This document shows, piece by piece, positions 40,520-49,956 of a stretch of 57,787 bases of DNA. Each line of letters starts with the position of its first letter. The first letter of the stretch is position 1. The translations under genes and the position numbers were made by a program. The notes beneath the pieces were generated by a model. That model searched no databases, was not told the origin of the DNA, and was given only the letters and a program-made list of their open reading frames with translations. This DNA comes from Candidatus Amphrikana amoebophyrae (GTDB lineage: Bacteria; Chlamydiota; Chlamydiia; Chlamydiales; JACRBE01): contig JAUHQG010000010.1 of NCBI GenBank assembly GCA_030408475.1, positions 145,752 to 203,538 of the forward strand, written 5' to 3'.

Positions 40520-41785
40520 TTATTTTTTCCTCCCTTTTCTAGCAGAACGTTTGTTCAGCTTACGCACATAGATACTTTCGATATGTGAAGGGGTTGAAGA
40601 TAAGATATGAAATAAAAACTGTTGCGTTATATATTTTTCACCAGTTTTAGGAATGTCTCCCATTTTTTCAGTCAACCACCCTCCTAATGTAGCCATATTG
40701 CATTCACTAACTAACGGAATATCAAATATAGCCTCAAACTCACTTAACTCCAATTTGCCATTGGCAATCATCACATCACTACCCGAGCGAGTGTAAGAAG
40801 TTGAACTGTCTCTTTTGTCATCAATTTGCCCTACTACCATCTCAATAAGATCTTCTTTAGTTACGATACCAGAAACACTTCCATACTCATCAACAACAAC
40901 TGCAAAGTGCCAATGCATCGTATTAAATTGATTAAATAGGAGCTTTGCCGGCATTGACTCTGGAATATAATATGGTTTTTGCAAATATTTTTTTAACTGT
41001 TGAACATCGGTAATCTCTTTTTGGTGTAAAAACATATCTTTACTATCGATAACTCCAATGATATTTTCCTTACCCCCTTCACACACTGGAATTCTAGTAC
41101 ACTCTTTATCCACAAAAAGAGAGAGCAACTCTTGAAATGAATTAGAAAGATCAAAATAGATCATATCGTTGCGAGGGCTCATTAATTCTTTAACAATAAG
41201 TTCTTCTAAACCAAGGTAACCTCTCATTAATTTAGCTTCTTCACTACTTAAGACACCATAATCGCGAGAAGTTTTTAAAGCGTGAATAATTTCACTAACA
41301 GAAATTTCTTTTTCCTTTTTCAAGAAAAAAAACAAAAAAGAAGAGATATGATCTGTCAACCACAATACAGCATTTCGAAGGGGTCGTAAAATCCACTGTA
41401 AGAAAAATATGACTGGTGCTACGGCAGTAGCAATTTTGGTATTGTTAGAGATAGCAATAGCTTTAGGAATGAGCTCACCAAAAATCAATGTGAGTATCAA
41501 AGGTAAAAAGACGGATACAGTCCATCCTGGAAATCCATCAAAAATAGCCGACACACTATTTTGAACTAAAATATTCATTGAAATATTTAAGATCAAGATT
41601 GTGACTAAAAGCTTTCTAGGATGAGTCAATAAAGCAGAGACTAAATTACGATTTTTGTTTTTAGCTCTGGCAAAAGCTCGGATTTGAAACTGTGGTAAAG
41701 AAAAAAGAGCCGTCTCTGTTGCAGAGAGAAAAGATGAGCCTAGGATAAAACAGGCTAATAAAATTGATAAAATAATAGTCAACAT
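40520..41785 (-). CDS. CNNM/CorC-type membrane protein with CBS domains, copy 2
   Basis: The 421-residue paralogue of the adjacent gene has DUF21/CNNM membrane helices with LSATETALFSLPQFQIRAFA, then paired CBS domains (IGVIDSKDMFL and VSGIVTKEDLIEM), then a CorC/HlyC domain with GWLTEKMGDIPKTGEKY. The family is linked to magnesium and cobalt homeostasis. The C-terminus ends in a strongly basic tail (KLNKRSARKGRKK). It seems to be the first of the three coupled minus-strand genes after the small membrane protein. Confidence 0.87.
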   Translation of the reverse strand: MLTIILSILLACFILGSSFLSATETALFSLPQFQIRAFARAKNKNRNLVSALLTHPRKLLVTILILNISMNILVQNSVSAIFDGFPGWTVSVFLPLILTLIFGELIPKAIAISNNTKIATAVAPVIFFLQWILRPLRNAVLWLTDHISSFLFFFLKKEKEISVSEIIHALKTSRDYGVLSSEEAKLMRGYLGLEELIVKELMSPRNDMIYFDLSNSFQELLSLFVDKECTRIPVCEGGKENIIGVIDSKDMFLHQKEITDVQQLKKYLQKPYYIPESMPAKLLFNQFNTMHWHFAVVVDEYGSVSGIVTKEDLIEMVVGQIDDKRDSSTSYTRSGSDVMIANGKLELSEFEAIFDIPLVSECNMATLGGWLTEKMGDIPKTGEKYITQQFLFHILSSTPSHIESIYVRKLNKRSARKGRKK

Positions 41786-41791
41786 GAAGTT

Positions 41792-42130
41792 TTACATTCC
41801 CAAGTCTTCATCAAAATGCACTTTTATATGTCCATTAGGCACCACTCCAAGTCCTTTCATTAACATCAATTTAATCCACTCGGGGTCACTTTGTGAAGAA
41901 ATCCGTAGTTTTAACTCTCGATTCAAATCGATCTCGATCGATTTTTTTGCGTTTATAGCATATAAAGTGGACGAAAGAGAAGAGAAAGCAATCTGTTTTT
42001 GATTTTTTGCATGAAGATGAAAAGCGCAAGAAAGCATTAGGGCACAGCAAACCCACCACCACTCTTTAAGTAGAGGCTTAAATCTAAAGGAGTTTAATTC
42101 ACTCTTTATTTGTTTAAATAACGCATTCAC
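41792..42130 (-). CDS. Small single-pass membrane protein of unknown function
   Basis: The 112-residue protein has one hydrophobic segment (residues about 24-41, WWWVCCALMLSCAFHLHA), which could be an anchor or an uncleaved signal. The C-terminal part ends with PEWIKLMLMKGLGVVPNGHIKVHF, which resembles a small conserved chlamydial protein but I cannot name it. It lies six bases before the CNNM copy 2 start and probably begins that operon. No enzymatic motif is visible. Confidence 0.6.
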   Translation of the reverse strand: MNALFKQIKSELNSFRFKPLLKEWWWVCCALMLSCAFHLHAKNQKQIAFSSLSSTLYAINAKKSIEIDLNRELKLRISSQSDPEWIKLMLMKGLGVVPNGHIKVHFDEDLGM

Positions 42131-42443
42131 TATTAATCACTATTATCTCTTTATTTCTATTTAACACACATAACATATGCAATCAACACCCAAAAAGGGG
42201 GATGATAATCATATTTAACAGCACATTCTTACTTTATATCAATGTGGGAATTTTGTTAATAACTTTTTTTTATTTTTTTTACAAAAAATTAAATTCAACT
42301 CTACAATACACTCTAAACATGTTTTTTAACAAAAATAAAATTAACTAAATAAATTTAATAATAAAAAAAATTAGACAAAAAAAATTAAACTATGGAATAG
42401 AGGAGGAATTAACGCAATTTTAAAACAGTAATTATATTTAGAT
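42131..42443. other. Very AT-rich gene-free region
   Basis: This 313-base gap between divergent genes is almost all A and T with long A and T runs. It probably contains promoters for both sides. An AGGAGG at 42401-42406 is followed by no start codon at useful distance in any frame and lies 37 bases before the next gene's ATG. I see no RNA gene or repeat here. Confidence 0.45.
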
Positions 42444-44276
42444 ATGGCCGGAATAACAGCACACAATTCTAGCTCTAGCGATCCTATAAAGAATCCAGGG
42501 GCTTCTACTAACCTTTCAATTTTGAAAACTACTTATTTAGAAGTAGGGAAAGCAAATCTTACACCGTCATTAATCTCTGTTGATGAAGCTGATGATTTTT
42601 TTGACCCTTTTTCTAAACTAAACACCTTTTTAGCTAAAAAAGTAAAAGAAGCGATCGATAATAAGGTGTGTTCTTCGAATCCTACCTTTTATTGCGAACA
42701 CCAATTAATGAACTATATTTTGCCTCAATTTAAAGAACTATTCCCGCAGTTTTGCCTAGGAAGCAGCGCTTTAAAAAGAGTATGGGAAACTGTTGTTACC
42801 TATTATAGTAAAATATCAAAAAACCCTCATTTGCTAAAAGAGAATGGGGAAGTTGAAGTTAGTAAATTGATTAGGGATTCGATTAGCCAGATTGATTTAC
42901 ACCAATTATCTCATTCGCAGCATCCCTATACATACGCTTATAAAATAGCAAAACAAGTGGCTCAGTGCTGTCAAATTCTCAACGAAACGACTCCATCAAT
43001 TGAAGAACTATCTCAGTTGATATGGACAACTATACAACACCTTATTCCTAGAAAAAGTTTAAAGCAGCTTTCAATTCCATTACCCCTTGATCCATTTGAT
43101 AAAAAACTCATTGCAATATCTTTGCAACTATCTAATAGTTGCAAAAGTGAAGCAGAATTAAATAGAAAGTTACTCAACAGATGCTCTTCTTATCAAAATC
43201 TATCGGAGATCGAAGATCTCACGCCTATTGTCAAAACAGTAGGAGCTATTACCCTTAAGCCAACTTTAAAACTATTCTCTATTTTCTCCAAAAAGACCCT
43301 TCTTGGAATTGAAACATTTATAGAAGACCAAATCAATCGTTATTTGAATCACTCTCAAAACATTGAGGCGAGCGGTATTGTTTCGAGAGTGATCTCCCTT
43401 TATAGATTAACAGCAGGAATTGAAAAGAATATACGCGATGCCAGTTTAGAAGAGGCATTGGACTATATAGATTCAATTTCTTCTAATATCTTTACTCCTA
43501 ACTCCCCTAATCTCAACCAGTCTATTTACTCCTTTATTAATAGTGAAATTATTGCAACACGCAGAAAACTAAAAAAAGAGATGCCATTTGAGGATGTCAT
43601 TGACACATTGAATCATGCATTTGAAATGACCGCACACTTCCCCCGACTAAATGAAGATTTGATAGAAGAGCTCTCAATTTGGACATATACCATTGTTGAG
43701 GAAAAGTTAACCTCACTTTCAAAAATAAAAAAGGGCACTATCAAACTAATCGAATGCGAAGTGATTGAAAAACTTATAGCTAATCCAAACGACTCTTTTG
43801 ACTCCTTAGTGCGTGACATAAGCAAAGAGTTAGAGAAAATCAAACAAGTAATTAACACCTTTCAAGATCGTGAAGAAATGTTTAAAAGAAGGTGTTGTAT
43901 CATTTCTAATCAAAACGACATGAGTGCCAGCCTTCTATATACATCAAAATCAAGCCTATTTCAATTTATAAAAGTAAATCTAAAGCCAGGTTTTGTTAAT
44001 AAATTTGAAGAATCAGTGATCTCACTAAAAAAAGCTTATATCAAGCAACATCCCACTTTATGCTTTTTTGTGAAAGAACTTGAAATATTGATGATTGGAG
44101 CAATCAAACAACATTGGTATAATCAAAGAAAGCAGAGTAACTTATCGACGCACCACTTCTTTATAGCTTGGCATGGAGGAAATAAGAGCGAAGAATTTTT
44201 GCTTAAAAAGCTTCCTTTGGTACCATGTCCTGGCTCTTACGCGCCCAAAGTAGCAAAAAAACTCCAAAAAGAATAA
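42444..44276 (+). CDS. Large helical protein of unknown function
   Basis: The 610-residue protein is predicted soluble and helical, with a Ser/Asn-rich N-terminus (AHNSSSSDP) and no signal peptide. I recognise no domain. The ATG at 42444 is the only possible early start, since a stop codon lies five codons upstream, yet it has no ribosome binding site; AGGAGG lies 37 bases away. Its last 74 bases overlap the convergent lgt gene, which is unusual. The Ser/Asn-rich N-terminus without a Sec signal is compatible with type III export, but that is speculation. Confidence 0.6.
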   Translation: MAGITAHNSSSSDPIKNPGASTNLSILKTTYLEVGKANLTPSLISVDEADDFFDPFSKLNTFLAKKVKEAIDNKVCSSNPTFYCEHQLMNYILPQFKELFPQFCLGSSALKRVWETVVTYYSKISKNPHLLKENGEVEVSKLIRDSISQIDLHQLSHSQHPYTYAYKIAKQVAQCCQILNETTPSIEELSQLIWTTIQHLIPRKSLKQLSIPLPLDPFDKKLIAISLQLSNSCKSEAELNRKLLNRCSSYQNLSEIEDLTPIVKTVGAITLKPTLKLFSIFSKKTLLGIETFIEDQINRYLNHSQNIEASGIVSRVISLYRLTAGIEKNIRDASLEEALDYIDSISSNIFTPNSPNLNQSIYSFINSEIIATRRKLKKEMPFEDVIDTLNHAFEMTAHFPRLNEDLIEELSIWTYTIVEEKLTSLSKIKKGTIKLIECEVIEKLIANPNDSFDSLVRDISKELEKIKQVINTFQDREEMFKRRCCIISNQNDMSASLLYTSKSSLFQFIKVNLKPGFVNKFEESVISLKKAYIKQHPTLCFFVKELEILMIGAIKQHWYNQRKQSNLSTHHFFIAWHGGNKSEEFLLKKLPLVPCPGSYAPKVAKKLQKE

Positions 44277-45393
44277 AAGGGATGCTCAACCATTGACCCA
44301 TTGAAAGATAAGTCTCTAAATGCGATTGAGCCAAATGAAGTTGACTCTCTTTAATAAATTCGATGGCAAACCGAGCACCAAAAACCAGTATAAAAAATAT
44401 GCCTGTCATCTCGCCTAATTTTAAGCGGAAAAAGTGAGCTCTAAAGTGTCCCAGTAATAAAAAAAACGTAATAGCATATGCAAATGCTTCATAAAGTTGT
44501 GCAGGATGACGTGCCACCGCAGAAAGCCCTTCGTAATTGCGAGGAAAAATAATACCCCAACTTGCAGAAGTTGGAATACCAATGATTTCTTGGTTTACGA
44601 AATTTCCCAATCTAATAAACACCGCCGCAACAGCTGTAGGGACAATGATCATGTCTATCACAAAGCGCCAAGAAATTAGCTCGCCTAACTTTTTATAACT
44701 TTTACAAAACAGAACTAAAGAAAGAAATATACCCACTACTCCACCATGAGAGGCCAATCCCCCTTCACGCGTATTAATGATAGATAAAGGGTGAGTCAAA
44801 TAGTAATAAGCGTTTTCATAAAAAAGAACATGACCAAGTCTTGCCCCAACTACTGTGCCCATTACTATATAGAAAGTGAGCCTATCGACAAATTTTCTCG
44901 CTCTATCGTCTTGAGGCTTAAACACTTTCCCAAAATTAGTCTCAATATAAGTTCGCTTAAGGTAATTTTCAGAACACCCCCGCTTTCTTTCCAAAAACTT
45001 GGCTATTCTCTTTTCTTTTTTCAAAAGCTTAAGAGGCCTATTTTCCAGCATTACATCAGCTAAGGTTAAATAGCTTAAATATTCACAAATCGATTCTTTT
45101 TGATTTTGGGACAAACAATCTTCTTTAATCGACTTAATAAGGCTCGAAGGGAGACTGTGAAGAAAGGTTAAAGTGGACCAATTTTTCGTAAGTTGCTTAA
45201 AATCAATCTCATGCACATAAAACTGTTTTCTAGCTCCCAAATATCTTCTATAACTATATATAGTAAGGAGATAACCAAAGAAAAATCCGGTTGCAAATAG
45301 AATACCATACCAGTAAATTGATAGGTTTAAAAACGGGACTGTAAATGCATGACGGTTAACGTCCCAAATGAATGCAGAGATAAATGGTTCCAT
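44203..45393 (-). CDS. lgt: Prolipoprotein diacylglyceryl transferase with long insertion
   Basis: The 396-residue integral membrane enzyme transfers diacylglycerol to the lipobox cysteine of prolipoproteins. Core motifs are present: IYWYGILFATGFFFG (first helix), GARLGHVLFYE, GGLASHGGVVGI, the signature RLGNFVNQEIIG and ARHPAQLYEA. Lgt is usually 260-300 residues. Here about 100 residues that are hydrophilic and lysine-rich lie between the first helix and the GARLG segment (about residues 55-165). The ATG at 45393 was chosen from family N-termini; GTG at 45411 is possible. rlmH starts divergently 22 bases away. Confidence 0.85.
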   Translation of the reverse strand: MEPFISAFIWDVNRHAFTVPFLNLSIYWYGILFATGFFFGYLLTIYSYRRYLGARKQFYVHEIDFKQLTKNWSTLTFLHSLPSSLIKSIKEDCLSQNQKESICEYLSYLTLADVMLENRPLKLLKKEKRIAKFLERKRGCSENYLKRTYIETNFGKVFKPQDDRARKFVDRLTFYIVMGTVVGARLGHVLFYENAYYYLTHPLSIINTREGGLASHGGVVGIFLSLVLFCKSYKKLGELISWRFVIDMIIVPTAVAAVFIRLGNFVNQEIIGIPTSASWGIIFPRNYEGLSAVARHPAQLYEAFAYAITFFLLLGHFRAHFFRLKLGEMTGIFFILVFGARFAIEFIKESQLHLAQSHLETYLSMGQWLSIPFILFGVFLLLWARKSQDMVPKEAF

Positions 45394-45414
45394 AGGACAA
45401 GAGTATAGCACAAT

Positions 45415-45840
45415 ATGATTAAAATAAAAATATTAAGTGTCGGAAAACAAAAACATAGCTGGTTAGAAGAAGCGATCAAAGAATATGAAAAACGGCTAAC
45501 TGGAGCAGTACAAATAGAATGGCTTCTATATAAGAGCGACGACCAATTAGAAGCCAATGCAATTCAAGAAAAACGGCTAATTTGCCTAGACCCTCGTGGA
45601 ATAGAGTATGATAGCCCCCAATTCTCACAGTTTATTCAAAAAGAACTTAATCAACATGGCCCCCGCCTTACCTTCATAATAGGCGGAGCTTTAGGACTCT
45701 GTGAAGCTCTAAAAGAAAAGGCAAATCACACTATTAGTGTGTCAAAACTTACTTTTACTCACCAATTAGCAAGACTTATTTTAGTAGAGCAATTGTATAG
45801 ATCTTTAGAGATTGCAAAAAATTCTCCTTATCATAAATAG
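45415..45840 (+). CDS. rlmH: 23S rRNA pseudouridine-1915 N3-methyltransferase
   Basis: The 141-residue SPOUT-class methyltransferase of the YbeA/RlmH family methylates pseudouridine 1915 in helix 69 of 23S rRNA. LSVGKQKHSW, LDPRGIEYDSPQF, TFIIGGALGL, ISVSKLTFTHQLARLILVEQ and the C-terminal SPYHK are all family hallmarks, and the length is normal (about 155). It is divergent from lgt and has no visible ribosome binding site, which suggests a leaderless or weakly translated message. Confidence 0.94.
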   Translation: MIKIKILSVGKQKHSWLEEAIKEYEKRLTGAVQIEWLLYKSDDQLEANAIQEKRLICLDPRGIEYDSPQFSQFIQKELNQHGPRLTFIIGGALGLCEALKEKANHTISVSKLTFTHQLARLILVEQLYRSLEIAKNSPYHK

Positions 45841-45887
45841 CTCTAAATGATAGTGTAAGCCACTATTTTATAAAAGTGGAGTTTAAT

Positions 45888-47027
45888 ATGAAAAACAAAC
45901 TAATACCTTTAACGTTAATATTACTAACAACTGCAACCGGTGCAATGGCCTCACCAAAAAAATATATAAAAAGAAAAAAGAACGAAACCACTCAATATGC
46001 CCAAAGAAAATTTGATCATCAAGTCGATAATGTAAAACATTATTATAAAGAAAAATTAGCTAAACCGATTGAACTCAAATTGAAAGCTGCAGGAAAAGAC
46101 ATTGAAAACTTTGCTAGGACCAAGTTAAAAGAGCACGCTAGAATTATTATTGCTAAATTTGAAGATGCACTTAAAGAACTAAAGAATGATCCTGAGCTAC
46201 GCTACAAGATCTACTCTAAGCTAGAGGCAGAAGCTGCCAAAAATGGAGTGTCCCAAGAACAAACTCTACTCCTCAAAATTGCTATCGAAAATAGACTTGG
46301 AGCTTTTGATAATTTAAGCGAAACCAGCTATACCTTTTTATCTTCACTAACTTCTTTGCCTAACTCAACTGACCCTTACTTTAATGCAGCCACTCTTAAA
46401 ATGGCATTAACTCTAATTCCTGATGAAGTTGAACACCCCCTAGTTGAAGAAGCTCTTCAATTGATGATTTCAAAAATTATTAATGTCGAATTTGTTGGAG
46501 CAGCTGCAAAAGGGTCTTCCACCCTCATGGCAGTTGATACAGTGGTTGAATCTATTAAAGATGGCACTTTAAATCAAAAGCAAGCTCATTTAATTTTAAC
46601 TTCTCTATTTAACGTGTTCACTTATAATTTTCTTCATCCTTTAGATGTAGCGTACATACTCAGAGAACATATGGAGTTACTAGAATTGCCAGAAGCTGAT
46701 AGCTATTTTGATTATGCATTGCAGCTTTATTGCTACCTAAGCGAAACAGATTCAGAACGTGTGCTCGTACTCGAAGAAAGTGAATGGAACTCAATTTATG
46801 TAAGAAAACTCCCTCCAATTATTGCTGCAAAACTAACTAAGTACATTATGGATGTGAAACTGTCTTTTGCTACTACACAAAAGTCATGCCACTTACTTGT
46901 TATTCCTTTATCGAATGAATATTCAAGCTCTGCAACTCCAAGCATATTTGCAGAAGTTCTTTATACCCTAGAGAGAAGTAGATCATGCCCTCACACTTGT
47001 CACTCAAACCATTTAATAGGAGAATAA
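45888..47027 (+). CDS. Exported helical protein, paralogue of the next gene
   Basis: The 379-residue product begins with a signal peptide (MKNKLIPLTLILLTTATGAMA, cut after Ala). Its mature form starts with a Lys-rich section, then FDHQVDNVKHYYKEKL and the helical KDIENFARTKLKEHARIII. These blocks match the following gene, so the two are duplicates. No domain is recognised. A GGAG six bases upstream supports the ATG at 45888. Both genes lie on the plus strand downstream of rlmH and probably share a transcript. The proteins may act in the periplasm or at the cell surface. Confidence 0.65.
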   Translation: MKNKLIPLTLILLTTATGAMASPKKYIKRKKNETTQYAQRKFDHQVDNVKHYYKEKLAKPIELKLKAAGKDIENFARTKLKEHARIIIAKFEDALKELKNDPELRYKIYSKLEAEAAKNGVSQEQTLLLKIAIENRLGAFDNLSETSYTFLSSLTSLPNSTDPYFNAATLKMALTLIPDEVEHPLVEEALQLMISKIINVEFVGAAAKGSSTLMAVDTVVESIKDGTLNQKQAHLILTSLFNVFTYNFLHPLDVAYILREHMELLELPEADSYFDYALQLYCYLSETDSERVLVLEESEWNSIYVRKLPPIIAAKLTKYIMDVKLSFATTQKSCHLLVIPLSNEYSSSATPSIFAEVLYTLERSRSCPHTCHSNHLIGE

Positions 47028-47028
47028 T

Positions 47029-48150
47029 ATGAGAAATAAAATAATACCCGTAACCGCTTTAATACTCCTTCTATCCGTTGGGGCATCAGCTTATGAAAGA
47101 TTTGATCACAAGAATGACAATCTTAAAGACTACTATAAAAGTAAGTTACTCAATCCAACAAAACAGCAACTAAAACTTGCTAACAAAGATTTTAAGACTT
47201 TTGCAAAGACGACTTTAAAGCCACATGCTCGTGAAATTATCAAAAAACTTGAAATTTCAGCCAAAGAGTTCAAAAGCGACTCTCTTCTTAGAGAAAAAGT
47301 GTACAAGAAGCTCGAGTCTACTGGAGTTGGAGAAGTTTTTTCTAGATCTTACCAACTTAAATTCAGACTTAAAACTGAAAAGCAATGTGGAGCTCTTGAC
47401 TCTTTATCCAACTCAAGCCGTCTATTTTTAAATTCGGTTGATGCCATCGAAAATTATATAGCTGCTTACCATTCTTCAGAAATGACAATTTTATCGGTTG
47501 ATTCCAATGAGGAATATATATTTACTTACCCTTCTTCAAAAGAGACATTTTTAATAGATCAGATGTTTAAATTTATCCCAGAAAAGATCGAAGCACCAAT
47601 CGTTTTTGAATATATCCAATTTTTTATGGATGCTTTTTTAAAGCTATCTTGCGATTCTGCCCATACGGATGGATCAACTGCAAACAAAGCTGTAGACTAC
47701 TTGGCATATAAACTTAATCATGATTTGAGCAAGAAAAAAGCCTCTATAATTTTTACAGCTATTTATAAAGCTCTAGATACAGAATATTCACAACTCGATA
47801 CTCCTGCTTTGATGTTTAGAAATCACCCTGAATTCTTAACAAGAAGTGAGGGAGATCAATTCTTTAATAAGATATTTAAGAAAAAGCTAAGAATTAACAA
47901 CAGTGGACCGAAAACAATCGTTCGTATCGACTATTCATTATGGATAAAAAACTGGAAATACATGCCAAACAGAGATCAATATAGTGTCAAAAACGAAATG
48001 CCCACTGAAATCGGCAATAGATTAGTACAATATATTGAAAATATCAAAGCATCGCAGCCATATAATAAACCAGTCTGTCTACAAATTTCTACTTGGGATA
48101 AGAAAGATTACAAATATGTGCTTGAAGATCTCTCTTCAATGATGGATTAG
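47029..48150 (+). CDS. Exported helical protein, paralogue of the previous gene
   Basis: This 373-residue protein has a signal peptide (MRNKIIPVTALILLLSVGASA) and the mature motifs FDHKNDNLKDYYKSKL and KDFKTFAKTTLKPHAREII, which align with the neighbour. The divergence between the two is substantial through the middle, but both have a region of similar length near residues 180-330. Firm start: AGGAG six bases before ATG. The intergenic distance of one base implies co-translation. No family is recognised. Confidence 0.65.
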   Translation: MRNKIIPVTALILLLSVGASAYERFDHKNDNLKDYYKSKLLNPTKQQLKLANKDFKTFAKTTLKPHAREIIKKLEISAKEFKSDSLLREKVYKKLESTGVGEVFSRSYQLKFRLKTEKQCGALDSLSNSSRLFLNSVDAIENYIAAYHSSEMTILSVDSNEEYIFTYPSSKETFLIDQMFKFIPEKIEAPIVFEYIQFFMDAFLKLSCDSAHTDGSTANKAVDYLAYKLNHDLSKKKASIIFTAIYKALDTEYSQLDTPALMFRNHPEFLTRSEGDQFFNKIFKKKLRINNSGPKTIVRIDYSLWIKNWKYMPNRDQYSVKNEMPTEIGNRLVQYIENIKASQPYNKPVCLQISTWDKKDYKYVLEDLSSMMD

Positions 48151-48160
48151 ACTTACTACC

Positions 48161-48192
48161 CTATAAGATTGTCTAAAAAAACAGTCTTATAG
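48161..48192. terminator. Hairpin between convergent genes
   Basis: CTATAAGATTGT (48161-48172) pairs with ACAGTCTTATAG (48181-48192) over 12 bases with one G-U pair, around an A-rich eight-base loop. It sits 11 bases after a stop codon and 18 before the convergent stop at 48210. There is no good T run, so it may act as an RNA end stabiliser rather than a full terminator. Confidence 0.45.
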
Positions 48193-48209
48193 CTAGTTAT
48201 CTTGTGATC

Positions 48210-48695
48210 TTATTCTTCAGGCAGCTCTCTTTTTAAAAGTTGAGCTGTCTTAAAGTATTTGTATCCCCCATATATTAGAGCCGATCCTACCGCAAAATCA
48301 ATCACTGCCTTAACTATATAAGGTAGCTCTAAAAATCGTAGACCCATTCCTAAAGTCATCATTGTCAAAATCAAAACTATATACCTTTTTGTGAAAATTT
48401 GATTCAGCGATAATGGCTCATCTAATTTTGCTATTCTTTTAAAAAATCGATCTACTGTTTTACTCAAAACAAAGCGCCCTTTTAAATATCCTATCACAGT
48501 AGAAATCATAGCCACAGTTAAAAGCTTTCTTTGAGCAACATGAAATTGATGGCGTGACATTTCATTAATTAAATTAATATCGTGTAAATTCACCATTTGT
48601 AAAGCGTAATTATAACCTTTTACTAATAAACCCACTCCTACAATTACCCAAACTATTCCAGAAAGTATTAATGCGCTTGTATATGAAAACTTCAA
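48210..48695 (-). CDS. Four-helix membrane protein of unknown function
   Basis: The 161-residue protein has about four hydrophobic helices and a central KGRFVLSKTVDRFFKRI segment, followed by a conserved-looking RYIVLILTMMTLGMGLRFL. I think it belongs to a small, widely found bacterial membrane family without a known role. The TTG at 48695 is favoured since GGAGG is four bases upstream; a longer frame starting ATG at 48731 adds a hydrophobic, Phe-rich stretch without a ribosome binding site. It is convergent with the exported paralogue pair. Confidence 0.6.
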   Translation of the reverse strand: MKFSYTSALILSGIVWVIVGVGLLVKGYNYALQMVNLHDINLINEMSRHQFHVAQRKLLTVAMISTVIGYLKGRFVLSKTVDRFFKRIAKLDEPLSLNQIFTKRYIVLILTMMTLGMGLRFLELPYIVKAVIDFAVGSALIYGGYKYFKTAQLLKRELPEE

Positions 48696-48870
48696 ATGAC
48701 CTCCAATAAAAAACCAAATTAAAAAAAACATTTTTCAAAACATCGACAAAAATAATTAAGAGTCATACAATGTTTTTTAACGTACGAATCGAAATAACAG
48801 CAACATTTCTGCGATTTCAATTCATTATGCATAAAACCAATAATTTGCGAAACCAAATTGGAGTCGCTAT

Positions 48871-49956
48871 ATGAATTCATCTCTTTTATTTTCCAGAATA
48901 TTTTTTACTATAATAACTGTAATATTTTTTACTATTTATAGTTTTGCTCACCCTGAAGGTGCCGCTTTTACCAATACTGTTATAGGTGTCATTTGTGGAC
49001 TTATCTTTTCACTCTTCTTATTTGCAATGGATATTATATTTAGACGCTTCAACTTGCGTTCCTTTAATATTGCAGTCTTAGGACTCTTTTTTGGTTTCTT
49101 AATGGGCCAAGCGCTATTATTAATTTTAGATGCTATCTTCCAAATTAGCATGATTGATGATCGACTTCACTCCACCTTTATTGAAATATTCAAAATTGCA
49201 GTCTTTATTTTAGGGCTCTATCTTGGAGTTGTGATGACCTTAAGAGCTTCCGATGAGCTATATATTAGTATTCCTTTTGTTAAATTCGCACAAACAGTGC
49301 AAAAGAAAAAAGATATCATCATAGACAAATCTGTTTTATGCGATGCCAGAATTATTGACCTTTGCTCTACTGGTATATTAGACAACCACTTAGTTGTCCC
49401 TCGATTTTTAATTAAGGAATTTTACGGCGAAGTAGAAACTGGAGATGAACAATCCAAGATAAAGGCTAAACGAGCACTTGATGTAATTAAAAAGCTAGAA
49501 GGCCTACCTAATTTAGAAATGCGCTTTAATGATACCGATTTTCCAGACATCAAAGATTTAGGCAGTAAATTGCTAAGATTGGCTCGCTTGATTGATGCCA
49601 ATATGATAACAGCTGATATTACACGCGTTCAAATGGCATCAATTGAAGGAATTAAAATCATCAATGTCCATTCGCTATCAAATGCTCTTAAACCCCTTAT
49701 GGATACAGGTGAATTTATCACGATTAAAATCCAAAGATATGGAAAAGAGCCGCGTCAAGGTGTTGGTTACCTCGAAGATGGCACAATGGTTGTTGTCAAT
49801 GGTGGCGGTAATTACATTGGCGAAATAATTGAGGCACAAGTTCTTTCCGTTAAACACACCTCTTCTGGTAGAATGATATTCTGTAATGCACCAGATGAGA
49901 CAGGAGATGGGTCTCATCCTCAATTTGATGAGGGAGACTACGAGGACAATGAGTAA
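48871..49956 (+). CDS. Membrane-anchored PIN-TRAM domain protein (YacL-like)
   Basis: The 361-residue protein has four N-terminal membrane helices (residues about 5-130), then a PIN-like nuclease domain starting IIDKSVLCDARIIDL (about residue 149) with later acidic residues in ITADITRVQ, and finally a TRAM-type RNA-binding domain (EFITIKIQRYGKEPRQGVGY, about 280-350). The architecture matches YacL proteins of Firmicutes and others, likely RNases. The TRAM domain is usual here. The start has GGAG seven bases upstream. The stop overlaps the acpS start by eight bases. Confidence 0.82.
   Translation: MNSSLLFSRIFFTIITVIFFTIYSFAHPEGAAFTNTVIGVICGLIFSLFLFAMDIIFRRFNLRSFNIAVLGLFFGFLMGQALLLILDAIFQISMIDDRLHSTFIEIFKIAVFILGLYLGVVMTLRASDELYISIPFVKFAQTVQKKKDIIIDKSVLCDARIIDLCSTGILDNHLVVPRFLIKEFYGEVETGDEQSKIKAKRALDVIKKLEGLPNLEMRFNDTDFPDIKDLGSKLLRLARLIDANMITADITRVQMASIEGIKIINVHSLSNALKPLMDTGEFITIKIQRYGKEPRQGVGYLEDGTMVVVNGGGNYIGEIIEAQVLSVKHTSSGRMIFCNAPDETGDGSHPQFDEGDYEDNE

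Noticed and set aside
45876..45905. 5' leader hairpin CCACT...AGTGG before the exported protein gene
   Set aside because: The stem is short and bulged; it is not convincing as a regulatory element.
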